Positions 41,469-49,675 are shown, numbered from the stretch's first letter. The stretch is DNA of 64,000 bases from Salinimicrobium sp035607535 (GCF_035607535.1 NZ_JAYDZX010000002.1:124001-188000), one strand, 5' to 3'. Numbers and translations are program-made. Notes: generated by a model not told the origin, from the letters alone.

Positions 41469-42732
41469 TCCTCTTTCGCAGCGGGATAAAGAACACCTTT
41501 GGCATCCTTTGACCCAGCACAAGCTTAGCGGTGACATGCTGGCTATTGTAAAAGCCAAGGGGGCGCTGTTGTATGACGAGCAGGGAAAGGAATACATCGA
41601 TGGTATCTCTAGCTGGTATACAGCTGTATATGGCCATTGCAATGAGAAAATAACAGCTAAAGTTGCTGCACAGATGCAGGAGCTGGACCAGGTTGTCTTC
41701 AGCGGATTTACTCATGAACCTGCTGTGGCTTTGTCGGAAGCTCTAATTGACATTTTACCTGCTAATCAGCAAAAGTTATTTTTCAGTGATAACGGCTCTA
41801 CCGCGACCGAAGTCGGGATCAAAATGGCGCTGCAGTATCACCACAACCTGGGAAATGACCGCAAGGTGCTTCTGGCTTTTGAGGAGGGTTTTCACGGCGA
41901 CACCTTTGGAGCCATGTCGGTTTCGGGGCTTTCGGTATATAATGGGGCTTTTGAAGATCATTTTTTAAAGGTCTTACGACTGCCCGTGCCCGTGGGAGAT
42001 AATAATGCTGAAGTGCTCGATCTCCTGAAAAAGCTTATTTCTGAAGAGAATATTGCGGGCTTCATCTATGAACCTCTCATCCAGGGCGCAGCCGGAATGA
42101 AATTAGTAGATCCTGAAGGCTTGGAAGAAATCCTGAATATTTGTAAACAAAACGGGATCCTCACTATTGCCGATGAGGTGATGACCGGCTTTGGAAAAAC
42201 TGGAAAGAATTTCGCTTCAGATCATCTGCTCACAAAACCCGACATCATTTGTATGTCAAAGGCTTTGACTGCCGGGTTACTTCCAATGGCTATTACTTCC
42301 TGCACGATGGAGGTCTACGATGCCTTTTATTCCGAAGATCTTGCAAAAGGTCTTTTTCACGGGCACACTTACACGGCAAACCCATTGGCATGTACAGCTG
42401 CCTTGGCAGGGATCGGGCTCCTAAAGTCTGGTGAGATTCAGGACGATATTAGAAGAGTTATGGCATCTCATTCTGCTTTTAAGGAGAGAATAAAAGACCA
42501 TCCCAAAGTGAGAAATTTGAGGCAGCTTGGAGTGATCCTCGCTTTTGAACTCAATGTCGAGATGGAGCGCTATGGTAGCTTGAGAAACCGTCTTTTTGAA
42601 CATTTCATGAAGGAGGGAGTTTTTCTAAGGCCACTTGGAAGTACCATCTACATCGCAGCTCCTTACATCACTACAAATGAACAACTGGAGAAAATCTATA
42701 CAAGTATAGAGGCCGCTCTGGAAAAATTCTAG
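41458..42732 (+). CDS. bioA: Adenosylmethionine--8-amino-7-oxononanoate transaminase
   Basis: PLP-dependent aminotransferase that uses S-adenosylmethionine as amino donor to make 7,8-diaminononanoate. The 424 residues have LWHPLTQHK at the N-terminus, the substrate-loop SSWYTAVYGH, FFSDNGSTATEVGIKMALQY, DEVMTGFGKTGKNFA and the PLP lysine in CMSKALTAGLLPM. It starts inside the end of bioD. Class III fold, of normal length. Confidence 0.96.
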   Translation: MKTNPLSQRDKEHLWHPLTQHKLSGDMLAIVKAKGALLYDEQGKEYIDGISSWYTAVYGHCNEKITAKVAAQMQELDQVVFSGFTHEPAVALSEALIDILPANQQKLFFSDNGSTATEVGIKMALQYHHNLGNDRKVLLAFEEGFHGDTFGAMSVSGLSVYNGAFEDHFLKVLRLPVPVGDNNAEVLDLLKKLISEENIAGFIYEPLIQGAAGMKLVDPEGLEEILNICKQNGILTIADEVMTGFGKTGKNFASDHLLTKPDIICMSKALTAGLLPMAITSCTMEVYDAFYSEDLAKGLFHGHTYTANPLACTAALAGIGLLKSGEIQDDIRRVMASHSAFKERIKDHPKVRNLRQLGVILAFELNVEMERYGSLRNRLFEHFMKEGVFLRPLGSTIYIAAPYITTNEQLEKIYTSIEAALEKF

Positions 42733-42794
42733 AGCCTGAAAATTTTTTATTTCCGCATCTGCTTTTTCGTACTTTAGAAAGAAAATAGGCAGCT

Positions 42795-43382
42795 ATGATG
42801 CACCCGGATACAGAAGTCCGTTTTATTAGTGAAGAGATAGGTTATGGAGTGGTGGCGAAGAAATTCATTCCTAAAGGGACAATCACCTGGGTGCAGGATC
42901 CGCTGGATCGGGTACTTACGGTAAATGAGGTCGGGCAGATGCATCCCTGGGTGCAGGAGCAGGTAGATAAGTATTCCTTCCGGAATAATAAGGGAGAACT
43001 GGTTTTGTGCTGGGACCTGGCCAAATATGTAAACCACAGTTTCAATTCCAACTGTCTTTCCTCGGCCTACGATTTTGAGGTGGCGGTTAAGGATATTAAT
43101 CCGGGAGAACAACTGACAGATGATTACGGGTATCTCAATATATCAGAACCCTTTAAGGCTGCCGATGAAGGGACAGATCGCGACACAGTCTATCCCGATG
43201 ACCTTTTGAATTATCATGAAGTTTGGGACCGCCAGCTGGGCGAGGCCTTTAAAGCCTTTGAGCAGGTAGAACAGCCATTGCTTCAGCTGGTTCCGGTGCC
43301 TGTTTTGGAAAAAATAAGAACCAGCCTGTCCAAAAATGAACCTCTGGATTCCATCTTGAATTTGTACTATCGGGAAAAATAG
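42795..43382 (+). CDS. SET domain protein
   Basis: Encodes 195 residues with a bacterial SET domain, the fold of lysine methyltransferases. The N-terminal GYGVVAKKFIPKGTITWVQDP, the AdoMet-binding AKYVNHSFNSNC and the C-terminal GEQLTDDYGYLN are present, so the cofactor pocket looks intact. The C-terminal 60 residues are helical and have no known match. A second ATG follows immediately (42798). Its substrate is unknown. It sits 62 bases after bioA and 42 before the ketoacyl synthase, inside the biotin cluster. Confidence 0.83.
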   Translation: MMHPDTEVRFISEEIGYGVVAKKFIPKGTITWVQDPLDRVLTVNEVGQMHPWVQEQVDKYSFRNNKGELVLCWDLAKYVNHSFNSNCLSSAYDFEVAVKDINPGEQLTDDYGYLNISEPFKAADEGTDRDTVYPDDLLNYHEVWDRQLGEAFKAFEQVEQPLLQLVPVPVLEKIRTSLSKNEPLDSILNLYYREK

Positions 43383-43417
43383 TATCCCAGGGAGGCAAAA
43401 ATGTAGTTTTTACCTAT

Positions 43418-43425
43418 TAGTTTTG
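43418..43425 (+). promoter_or_regulatory. Candidate -7 box overlapping the ketoacyl synthase GTG
   Basis: TAGTTTTG is an exact TAnnTTTG match. If used, its start point lies past the GTG at 43425, which would favour the TTG at 43440 as the start codon. Confidence 0.35.
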
Positions 43426-44603
43426 TGCAAAAATTTGCTTTGAAGCATCCTGTTTCCATTACTTCTATAGCTTCTGTTTCGGCACTTGGATCCAAGCCCG
43501 AAGAGGTTTGGAAGGAATATCTTTCTCCGGCTCATTTCATTAGAAAGCACAATTTTAACGGAAAGGATTCCTTTGCTGCTTTTCTGCCTGCATCTTCTAA
43601 GGAAGAAATAGAAAAGTTACGTGCCGGGAATTCCAACTTCACTAATGTTGATGATTCTGTTCTCTACGCCGTGCTTGCCTCCCGACAGGCAGTAGAAAAA
43701 GCCGGGTGGAAAAGAGGGGAGGATATTGGGATCAACATTGGCAGCTCAAGGGGTGCCACTTCACTTTTTGAAAAATATCACGAGGGGTTTTTGAGATCGG
43801 GGAATGCAGAGACTTTAGCTTCTCCCGCTACCACGCTTGGAAATATTTCTTCCTGGGTAGCCCAGGATCTTAAAAGTTCAGGACCTGAGATCTCTCATTC
43901 GGTTACCTGTTCTACCGGGCTTCATGCCGTGCTGAATGGAGTGGCCTGGTTAACTTCTGGTATGGCCGATAAATTCCTTGCCGGTGGGAGTGAGGCTTCT
44001 CTAACTCCTTTTACTATTGCACAGGTGCAGGCCATGAAGATAAATGCGCGGGAGGATCTCGATTATCCCTGCCAGGCGCTTAACCTTCAAAAAGGGCAAA
44101 ATTCGATGGTACTTGGGGAAGGGGCCGCAGCAGTTTGTATGGAAGCCGGGAATAAAGAAAATGCCCTGGCAGTGATAAACGGAGTTGGTTATGCCACGGA
44201 AACTTTAAAACATCCGGTTTCAATTTCGGCTAATGGTACAGCCTTTCAGAAGTCAATGAAAATGGCTTTGGGAGAATTACCTGCTAATGAAGTGGATGCT
44301 GTGGTCATGCACGCACCGGGCACTATTAAAGGAGATCTTTCAGAAGTAAATGCAATAAATGCCTTTTTTGGAAAGCAGGTTCCGGCATTGACCACCAATA
44401 AATGGAAACTGGGTCACACTTACGGGGCTTCAGGGGTACTGAGTCTGGAGCTGGCAATTATGATGTTGCAGCACCAACAATTCATCCCGGTGCCGTTTGT
44501 TTCTGAAGCAAAGAGATCTTCAGAATTAAGAAATATTATGGTGAATGCTGTAGGTTTTGGAGGTAACGCAGTTTCAGTACTGGTAAGCCTTCCGAAGCAA
44601 TAG
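43425..44603 (+). CDS. Beta-ketoacyl synthase family protein in the biotin cluster
   Basis: Thiolase-fold condensing enzyme of up to 392 residues with the KAS I/II catalytic triad intact: Cys in SVTCSTGLHAVLNG, His in VVMHAPGTIKGD and His in KWKLGHTYGASGVLSLEL. The start is unclear: there is no ATG, the GTG at 43425 overlaps a promoter-like box, and TTG at 43440 (reading MKHPVSITSIASVSALG) is a good alternative. Its location between bioA and bioB suggests a role in making the pimelate chain, analogous to the elongation steps of fatty acid synthesis, but this is inference from context; housekeeping FabF would be elsewhere. Confidence 0.85.
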   Translation: MQKFALKHPVSITSIASVSALGSKPEEVWKEYLSPAHFIRKHNFNGKDSFAAFLPASSKEEIEKLRAGNSNFTNVDDSVLYAVLASRQAVEKAGWKRGEDIGINIGSSRGATSLFEKYHEGFLRSGNAETLASPATTLGNISSWVAQDLKSSGPEISHSVTCSTGLHAVLNGVAWLTSGMADKFLAGGSEASLTPFTIAQVQAMKINAREDLDYPCQALNLQKGQNSMVLGEGAAAVCMEAGNKENALAVINGVGYATETLKHPVSISANGTAFQKSMKMALGELPANEVDAVVMHAPGTIKGDLSEVNAINAFFGKQVPALTTNKWKLGHTYGASGVLSLELAIMMLQHQQFIPVPFVSEAKRSSELRNIMVNAVGFGGNAVSVLVSLPKQ

Positions 44604-44648
44604 ATATAAACTTTTTTAATTAAGCCCTTATAAACAGAGGCTTTTGAT

Positions 44649-44656
44649 TATTTTTG
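44649..44656 (+). promoter_or_regulatory. Candidate -7 promoter box for bioB
   Basis: TATTTTTG matches TAnnTTTG, 16 bases before the bioB ATG and within the 69-base gap after the ketoacyl synthase. bioB may thus be transcribed separately. Confidence 0.45.
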
Positions 44657-44672
44657 AGATAAATAAATTTTC

Positions 44673-45767
44673 ATGGCAACGACTAGACATAACTGGACCA
44701 AAGAAGAAATTCTTGAGATATATAACAAACCTTTTATGGACCTGCTTTATGAAGCAGCTACTGTTCACCGGCAAAATCACGACCCGAACACCGTCCAGGT
44801 TTCCACTTTGCTTTCAATTAAAACGGGAGGTTGCTCCGAAGATTGCGGCTACTGTCCCCAGGCTGCCCGTTATCACACCAATATTGAAGGTAATGACCTA
44901 ATGAGTGTGAGCCAGGTGAAGGCACAGGCCTTGAGAGCTAAGGAAGCCGGAAGTTCCCGCGTTTGTATGGGTGCTGCCTGGCGTAATGTCAAGGACGGAA
45001 AAGAATTTGATGAGGTGCTCGAAATGGTTAGAACCATTAACAGGTTAGACCTGGAAGTTTGTTGTACGCTGGGAATGATCACCGAAAACCAGGCAAAAAG
45101 GCTGGCCGAAGCCGGACTCTATGCTTATAACCATAACCTGGATTCTTCGGAAGAATATTATAAGGAAGTTATTTCTACCCGTGGTTACCAGGATAGATTG
45201 GATACCATTGAAAATGTTAGGAAAACTGCCGTCACTGTATGTAGCGGGGGGATCATTGGAATGGGAGAAAGCGCAGAAGACCGTGCAGGAATGCTGGTTG
45301 CGCTGTCTACGCTAAATCCACAGCCCGAATCTGTGCCAATCAATGCTTTGGTAGCTGTTGAAGGAACTCCAATGGAAGAGCAGGAGCCGGTCTCCATCTG
45401 GGAAATGGTGAGAATGATCGCCACTACCCGAATTGTGATGCCAGAGACTCAGGTAAGGCTTTCTGCCGGAAGGACCCAAATGAGCAGGGAAGGACAGGCA
45501 ATGTGCTTCTTTGCCGGTGCTAACTCCATCTTCGCAGGAGATAAACTTTTGACCACACCAAATCCTGATGTTAATGAGGATATGGAAATGTTCAGGCAGC
45601 TGGGGTTAAATCCTCAAAAACCTTTTGTGAAGAAGGCGCAGCCCGAAACTGTTGATGCTGAAAACTCTCAGTACCAGGCTTTGAATGAAAAACCACGATG
45701 GACCAGGCCGGGACATACCATAGAAAGGAACCTGGCGGCCCAGCAAAAGAAAGCGCCCAGGATATAG
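44673..45767 (+). CDS. bioB: Biotin synthase
   Basis: Radical-SAM enzyme that inserts sulfur into dethiobiotin. The 364 residues carry the [4Fe-4S] triad C54, C58 and C61 in SIKTGGCSEDCGYCPQAAR, the [2Fe-2S] region (VCMGAAWRN, LEVCCTLGM and the Arg in VRLSAGR) and the usual NHNLDSSEEYY. The length includes a C-terminal extension of about 30 basic residues (TIERNLAAQQKKAPRI) longer than E. coli BioB. It is followed after 30 bases by the cupin-like gene. Confidence 0.97.
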   Translation: MATTRHNWTKEEILEIYNKPFMDLLYEAATVHRQNHDPNTVQVSTLLSIKTGGCSEDCGYCPQAARYHTNIEGNDLMSVSQVKAQALRAKEAGSSRVCMGAAWRNVKDGKEFDEVLEMVRTINRLDLEVCCTLGMITENQAKRLAEAGLYAYNHNLDSSEEYYKEVISTRGYQDRLDTIENVRKTAVTVCSGGIIGMGESAEDRAGMLVALSTLNPQPESVPINALVAVEGTPMEEQEPVSIWEMVRMIATTRIVMPETQVRLSAGRTQMSREGQAMCFFAGANSIFAGDKLLTTPNPDVNEDMEMFRQLGLNPQKPFVKKAQPETVDAENSQYQALNEKPRWTRPGHTIERNLAAQQKKAPRI

Positions 45768-45797
45768 GCATTTTCAAATTAGAATTAAAAGGGAGAA

Positions 45798-46676
45798 ATG
45801 AAAGAGAGACTCGAATTAGCTGAAATCCCGAGAGAAAAAACGATCTCCAAAAAAGACTTTTTAGAGAGGTATGTGAAGCCTCAAAAGCCGGTGGTCATTG
45901 AAAAACTGATCGAGGACTGGCCGGCTTACCACAAATGGAACCTGAACTATATAAAAGAGGTGGCCGGGGACAAGACGGTTCCTCTTTTTGACGGTAAAAA
46001 GACCATTTCTTCTAAATATAAATTCAATCAACCCCATCTTCACATGAAGATGGCCGAATACCTGGATCTGCTGGAGAAAGGGCCCAGCAGTTACAGGATA
46101 TTTCTCTATCACTTACTGCGGGAGGCACCTGCACTTCAAAAGGATTTCGAATACCCCAAAGTCGGTCTACGTATCCTGAAGCAGATCCCAATGTTGTTCT
46201 TTGGGGGAGAGAACTCTAAAGTATTTATGCACTACGATATTGATCTTGCAAATATCCTGCATTTTCATTTCCACGGAAAGAAGAGGTGCATACTCTTTCC
46301 GCCTTCAGAAACAAAATATCTATACAAGGTTCCTCATGCGCTTATTACCCGGGAGGATATTGACTTCACCAATCCCGACTATGAGAAATTCCCTGCCTTG
46401 AAGCAAGCCAGAGGAATGATCACAGAACTTAAACATGGTGAAACTTTGTACATGCCCGAAGGTTACTGGCATCAAATGACTTATCTCACCCCCGGTTTTT
46501 CCATGAGCCTACGTGCTGCCCCAAGAAATCTCCCAAACCTTAGTAAAGCCCTTTACAATCTTTTTTTTATGAGGCATTTTGACAATGCCATGAGAAAATG
46601 GAAAGGACAGGAATGGATAGATTACAAGAATAATCAGGCAATTAAGAGGACTAATAAAAAGGTCAATATTTCCTAA
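45798..46676 (+). CDS. Cupin_8/JmjC-like dioxygenase family protein
   Basis: Encodes 292 residues of the cupin-like (JmjC-related) 2-oxoglutarate/Fe(II) oxygenase fold. The facial metal site is visible as HYD in KVFMHYDIDLANILHFHFHGKKRCILFPP (starting about residue 141), and the distal His is in MPEGYWHQMTYL. The Lys in GKKRCILFPP could bind 2-oxoglutarate. No substrate is known. It is 30 bases after bioB on the same strand and may be co-transcribed, so a link to biotin metabolism or protein hydroxylation is possible but unproven. The N-terminal VIEKLIEDWPAYHKWN is the family's usual opening. Confidence 0.82.
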   Translation: MKERLELAEIPREKTISKKDFLERYVKPQKPVVIEKLIEDWPAYHKWNLNYIKEVAGDKTVPLFDGKKTISSKYKFNQPHLHMKMAEYLDLLEKGPSSYRIFLYHLLREAPALQKDFEYPKVGLRILKQIPMLFFGGENSKVFMHYDIDLANILHFHFHGKKRCILFPPSETKYLYKVPHALITREDIDFTNPDYEKFPALKQARGMITELKHGETLYMPEGYWHQMTYLTPGFSMSLRAAPRNLPNLSKALYNLFFMRHFDNAMRKWKGQEWIDYKNNQAIKRTNKKVNIS

Positions 46677-46788
46677 ATATATCGGGTTAAAGATTCCCTG
46701 AACTGTTAATCTCAGCCAATTGAGAATTTTTTAGCGTTTACTCTAATATAATTTCTTGATATTAAGAAAAGTAACCTAAAAACATTTG

Positions 46789-47217
46789 ATGATGTCGAAA
46801 GAACAGAACAAGAAAGCACAGGAACAATTTGGAGAAGCAGTAAATACCGGAGATCTCGAGAAACTAAGGGATCTCGTGGCACAGGATGTAAAGGATCATG
46901 ATCCTGCACCAGATCAGGGACCCGGACCCCAGGGATACATTGACTTCTTTAGCATGATGAGAAATGCTTTTCCAGATATGCATATAGAGGTAGAAAAGCT
47001 GGTTGCAGATGACGAAAATGTCGCCTTTGCCTACACCCTTACGGGAACTCATAAAGGGGAATTCATGGGAGTAAAAAGTACCGGTACACCTATAGAGGTG
47101 AGAGGACTACAAATAAGTCGGTTTAAAGGGGGTAAACTGGTTGAAAGATGGGGCAGTAGCGATGAATTGGGAATCCTGAAACAAATTGGGACAGAATTCA
47201 AAATAGAAAAACACTAG
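46789..47217 (+). CDS. SnoaL-like ester cyclase family protein
   Basis: Encodes 142 residues with a SnoaL/NTF2-like alpha+beta barrel: the N-terminal helix KEQNKKAQEQFGEAVNTGDLEKLRDLVAQDVKDHDPAPDQGPGPQG, then VAFAYTLTGTHKGEFMGVKSTGTPIEVRGLQISRFKGGKLVERWGSSDELGILKQIG, which is the family's C-terminal signature. A catalytic activity cannot be predicted. Two ATGs occur in tandem (46789 and 46792); the earlier TTG is not needed. Its stop overlaps the convergent recX stop by four bases. Confidence 0.85.
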   Translation: MMSKEQNKKAQEQFGEAVNTGDLEKLRDLVAQDVKDHDPAPDQGPGPQGYIDFFSMMRNAFPDMHIEVEKLVADDENVAFAYTLTGTHKGEFMGVKSTGTPIEVRGLQISRFKGGKLVERWGSSDELGILKQIGTEFKIEKH

Positions 47218-47714
47218 GAGATCACATCCTCAGAAACTTCATAGACAAGGGAAGCTTCATAGCCCTTTCTTAACAGGTGGTCGCTCAGTTTTTTCCTGAG
47301 CTTGTATTTGTCTCCTTCCGTAAGTAATGCGAGCTTTTTTTCTGCAAGAGCGTACAGGGTACTACGGTAGTCATTTTCCTTGATCTCGGTCATAGCAAGC
47401 TTAATAATGGGTGAAGAAATCTCCCTGAGCTTTAACTCCTGTTTGATCTTAAGCCGACCCCATTTCTTTATGCGGAATTTTCCTCTAACGAAACTGCGGG
47501 CAAAACGCTCTTCGTTCAGAAAATTCTCCTGCATGAGTTTAATAATTATCTCCTCGCGGGCAGCGGGGATCATTCGCATCTCAACGAGCCTATCTTCAAC
47601 TTCCTTTTGTGATCGATCACGGTAGGCGCAGTATTGCATAAGCTTGAGAGTAGCTTCTTTTACTGTATATGATTTCCCGGATTCTTTGTTCAAGGTACTG
47701 GATTCAAAATTCAA
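47214..47714 (-). CDS. recX: Regulatory protein RecX
   Basis: Modulator of RecA filaments. The 166 residues are arranged as three-helix repeats: ATLKLMQYCAYRDRSQKEVEDRL, then ENFLNEERFARSFVRGKFRIKKWGRLKIKQEL (the F-x-x-x-F-x-x-R signature) and a C-terminal KKLSDHLLRKGYEASLVYEV. The first residues are encoded by a TTCAAAATTCAAGAATC inverted repeat, so the start may lie a few codons further in. It is distant from recA in this window, as is usual in Bacteroidota. It is 122 bases downstream of RNase G on the same strand. Confidence 0.9.
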   Translation of the reverse strand: MNFESSTLNKESGKSYTVKEATLKLMQYCAYRDRSQKEVEDRLVEMRMIPAAREEIIIKLMQENFLNEERFARSFVRGKFRIKKWGRLKIKQELKLREISSPIIKLAMTEIKENDYRSTLYALAEKKLALLTEGDKYKLRKKLSDHLLRKGYEASLVYEVSEDVIS

Positions 47715-47747
47715 GAATCAAAAATAGGTTTTTTTAAGGTGAAGTAG

Positions 47748-47773
47748 TCTTGGTTCTTGGTTCTTGGTTCTTG
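47748..47773. repeat. Heptamer tandem repeat TGGTTCT
   Basis: Three exact copies of TGGTTCT plus partial units lie between recX and the RNase G terminator. It is a heptameric simple repeat like the one at 30950, with different sequence. Confidence 0.8.
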
Positions 47774-47792
47774 CAGGGAAGCGGTCTTGTTG

Positions 47793-47826
47793 TAAAAAAA
47801 AACGCCTCCCAAATTAATGAAAGGCG
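47793..47826 (-). terminator. Terminator after the RNase G gene
   Basis: On the minus strand ACGCCT pairs with AGGCGT around a 14-base loop and is followed by a run of T (A-run at 47793-47802 on the plus strand). It ends ten bases after the rng stop. Confidence 0.8.
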
Positions 47827-47836
47827 TCTTTAAATG

Positions 47837-49378
47837 TTATTGAATCAACTCCCCGTCATTGTCGTGGAAGTGGTATTCAAGATACGTGTAAGCGTCTCGA
47901 GGTACTATTTTTACCCAGCGCTTGTGGTCAAAGAACCACTTAGAGCGGGGAGATGGAAAACCTTTGGTTAAAAAGGCTGCTATAAAAGGATGTGCGCTAA
48001 GCGTGATCTTCTTATAGTCTTTTTTGATCATTTTTTCCAGGTCGGTAGTGATCTTGTTCACCAAAACAATAGGAGCTTCAATTTCTTCCCCATTCTTGTT
48101 GGGGTTCTCTTCCCTTGTTTTGATATTCATTTCTGGCCGAACCCTTTGTCTGGTAATTTGAACGAGTCCAAACTTACTCGGCGGCAAGATCTTGTGTTTT
48201 GCCCGGTCGTCACTCATCTCTTCTTTGAGATGGTCGTACAAAGCTTTTCTGTTGTCGGCTTTGTTCATGTCTATGAAATCTACTACGATGATTCCTCCCA
48301 TATCGCGGAGGCGCAGCTGTCGGGCAATTTCGGTAGCACTAATGAGATTAACCTCGAGTGCCGTATCTTCCTGGTTCTTGGATTTATTGGAGCGGTTTCC
48401 GCTGTTCACGTCGATGACGTGCATAGCTTCTGTGTGCTCAATGACCAGGTATGCCCCTTTGCTCATAGATACTGTGCGGCCAAAAGTAGTTTTGATCTGT
48501 CGTTCGATCCCAAATTTTTCAAAAATGGGAATGTTTGAGTTGTACAATTTTACAATGGATTCTTTCTTTGGAGCGATCTCGCTCACATAATCTTTGATTT
48601 GTGTGTACAAGGTCTCATCATCAACACATATAGAGGTAAATGAATCGTTGAAGACATCTCTAAGAATAGAAGATGCACGATTTAATTCGCCCAGGACTTT
48701 TGAGGGATGAGGTGCTTTGTACAGCTTTTTACACATTCCTGTCCAACGACTCATTAAATTCTGAAGGTCGTTGTCCAGTTCTGCTACTTTTCTGCCTTCT
48801 GCTACGGTACGAACAATAATTCCAAAGCCCTTTGGTTTGATACTTTTTACCAGTCGTTTAAGCCGGTCTTTTTCTTCCTTACTTTCTATTTTTTGAGAAA
48901 CAGAAACCCGGTTAGAGAAAGGAACCAAAACGATGTAACGGCCCGGGAGGGAAAGTTCTGAACTTATTCGGGGGCCTTTGGTGGATATAGGCTCTTTTAC
49001 TACCTGTACCAGTAGCGATTGATTTGATTTTAAGACGTCGGCAATGCTTCCGTCTTTATCAATATCTTTTTCAAAAGGAAAATCCTTAAGGGAATAATCC
49101 TTCAATTTACCTGTGCTTACACGTTTTATGAACTTTAGCAAGGAAAGTACCTGCGGGCCAAGATCGTGATAGTGCAAAAATGCATCTTTGGTATAGCCTA
49201 CATTTACAAAGCCGGCATTTAAGCCGGGGACAGTTTTTCTCACTTTTGCGAGGAATATATCCCCTACAGCAAAATTACTGTCGTCTTCTTCCTTGTTGAG
49301 TTCTACTAGTTTTCCATCTTTTAATAAGGCAAAATCTACAGCAGAGGAACCGGTTCTAATAATTAACTCTTTGTTCAC
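47837..49378 (-). CDS. rng: Ribonuclease E/G family protein (RNase G type)
   Basis: Endoribonuclease for rRNA maturation and mRNA decay, 513 residues. The S1 RNA-binding domain begins near residue 38 (NFAVGDIFLAKVRKTVPGLNAGFVNVGYTKDAFL). The catalytic core has HVIDVNSGNRS and GGIIVVDFIDMNKADNR, which carry the two metal-binding Asp. RITRQRVRPE is the usual block near the zinc-link region, although the Cys pair of E. coli RNase E/G is not seen here. The C-terminal disordered scaffold of RNase E is absent, so RNase G is the better name. Start ATG at 49378. Confidence 0.93.
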   Translation of the reverse strand: MNKELIIRTGSSAVDFALLKDGKLVELNKEEDDSNFAVGDIFLAKVRKTVPGLNAGFVNVGYTKDAFLHYHDLGPQVLSLLKFIKRVSTGKLKDYSLKDFPFEKDIDKDGSIADVLKSNQSLLVQVVKEPISTKGPRISSELSLPGRYIVLVPFSNRVSVSQKIESKEEKDRLKRLVKSIKPKGFGIIVRTVAEGRKVAELDNDLQNLMSRWTGMCKKLYKAPHPSKVLGELNRASSILRDVFNDSFTSICVDDETLYTQIKDYVSEIAPKKESIVKLYNSNIPIFEKFGIERQIKTTFGRTVSMSKGAYLVIEHTEAMHVIDVNSGNRSNKSKNQEDTALEVNLISATEIARQLRLRDMGGIIVVDFIDMNKADNRKALYDHLKEEMSDDRAKHKILPPSKFGLVQITRQRVRPEMNIKTREENPNKNGEEIEAPIVLVNKITTDLEKMIKKDYKKITLSAHPFIAAFLTKGFPSPRSKWFFDHKRWVKIVPRDAYTYLEYHFHDNDGELIQ

Positions 49379-49512
49379 TCTAAATTGATTTTTATCCCGT
49401 TGATTCGGGATGGATTAAACAATAAAATTCACAGGGTTTTTAAAAATCCTGAAGAAATCTAAGCTCAGATCCTGCTGAATTTAAATTTCGATTTCAAAGA
49501 ACGTTTTTAAAC

Positions 49513-49541
49513 AAAAAAAGTAGTGTGAAAACTACTTTTTC
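49513..49541 (-). terminator. Terminator overlapping the stop of the 29-residue basic protein
   Basis: Plus strand AAAAAAAGTAGT pairs with ACTACTTTTT around GTGAAA. On the minus strand the stem starts at the stop codon and ends in a T-run, so the small gene is transcribed alone or as the last gene after HU. Confidence 0.85.
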
Positions 49542-49621
49542 TTATGACGGTTAGCTCTTCTTCTTTTCTTACGCTTGTGCGTAGCTACCTTATGTCTTTT
49601 TCTCTTTTTACCACTTGGCAT
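49532..49621 (-). CDS. 29-residue very basic protein, probably ribosome-associated
   Basis: Short gene of 29 codons plus stop. It begins MPSGKKRKRHKVATHK and ends RRRANRHKKK; 20 of the 29 residues are Lys, Arg or His. Clean ATG, clean TAG and a terminator built on the stop codon show a real gene. I recall near-identical short proteins in many Bacteroidota, and this composition is that of small ribosomal proteins of the bTHX kind. I cannot tell which it is or whether it matches bL38 described from the Flavobacterium ribosome. It lies between the RNase G gene and HU, in the same direction as both. Confidence 0.75.
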   Translation of the reverse strand: MPSGKKRKRHKVATHKRKKRRRANRHKKK

Positions 49622-49654
49622 AGTGTGACTTTTTAATTAATGATTTATTTTTAA

Positions 49655-49675
49655 TTCTGCCCCGGTGGGGCAGAA
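49655..49675. terminator. GC-rich hairpin between HU and the 29-residue gene
   Basis: TTCTGCCCC / GGGGCAGAA with loop GGT lies immediately after the HU stop. There is no good U-tract on either strand, so it could be an attenuator or 3' protective hairpin rather than a full terminator. Confidence 0.5.

Noticed and set aside
41347..41715. Antisense 122-codon frame across the bioD-bioA junction
   Set aside because: The plus-strand genes are certain; composition and lack of start signals mark this as chance.
46786..46788. TTG as the start of the SnoaL gene
   Set aside because: Two ATG codons follow immediately and give the same protein; no reason to choose TTG.
49379..49512. Possible small RNA in the gap between the RNase G start and the 29-residue gene terminator
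   Set aside because: No promoter box and no stable fold were seen apart from the terminator.
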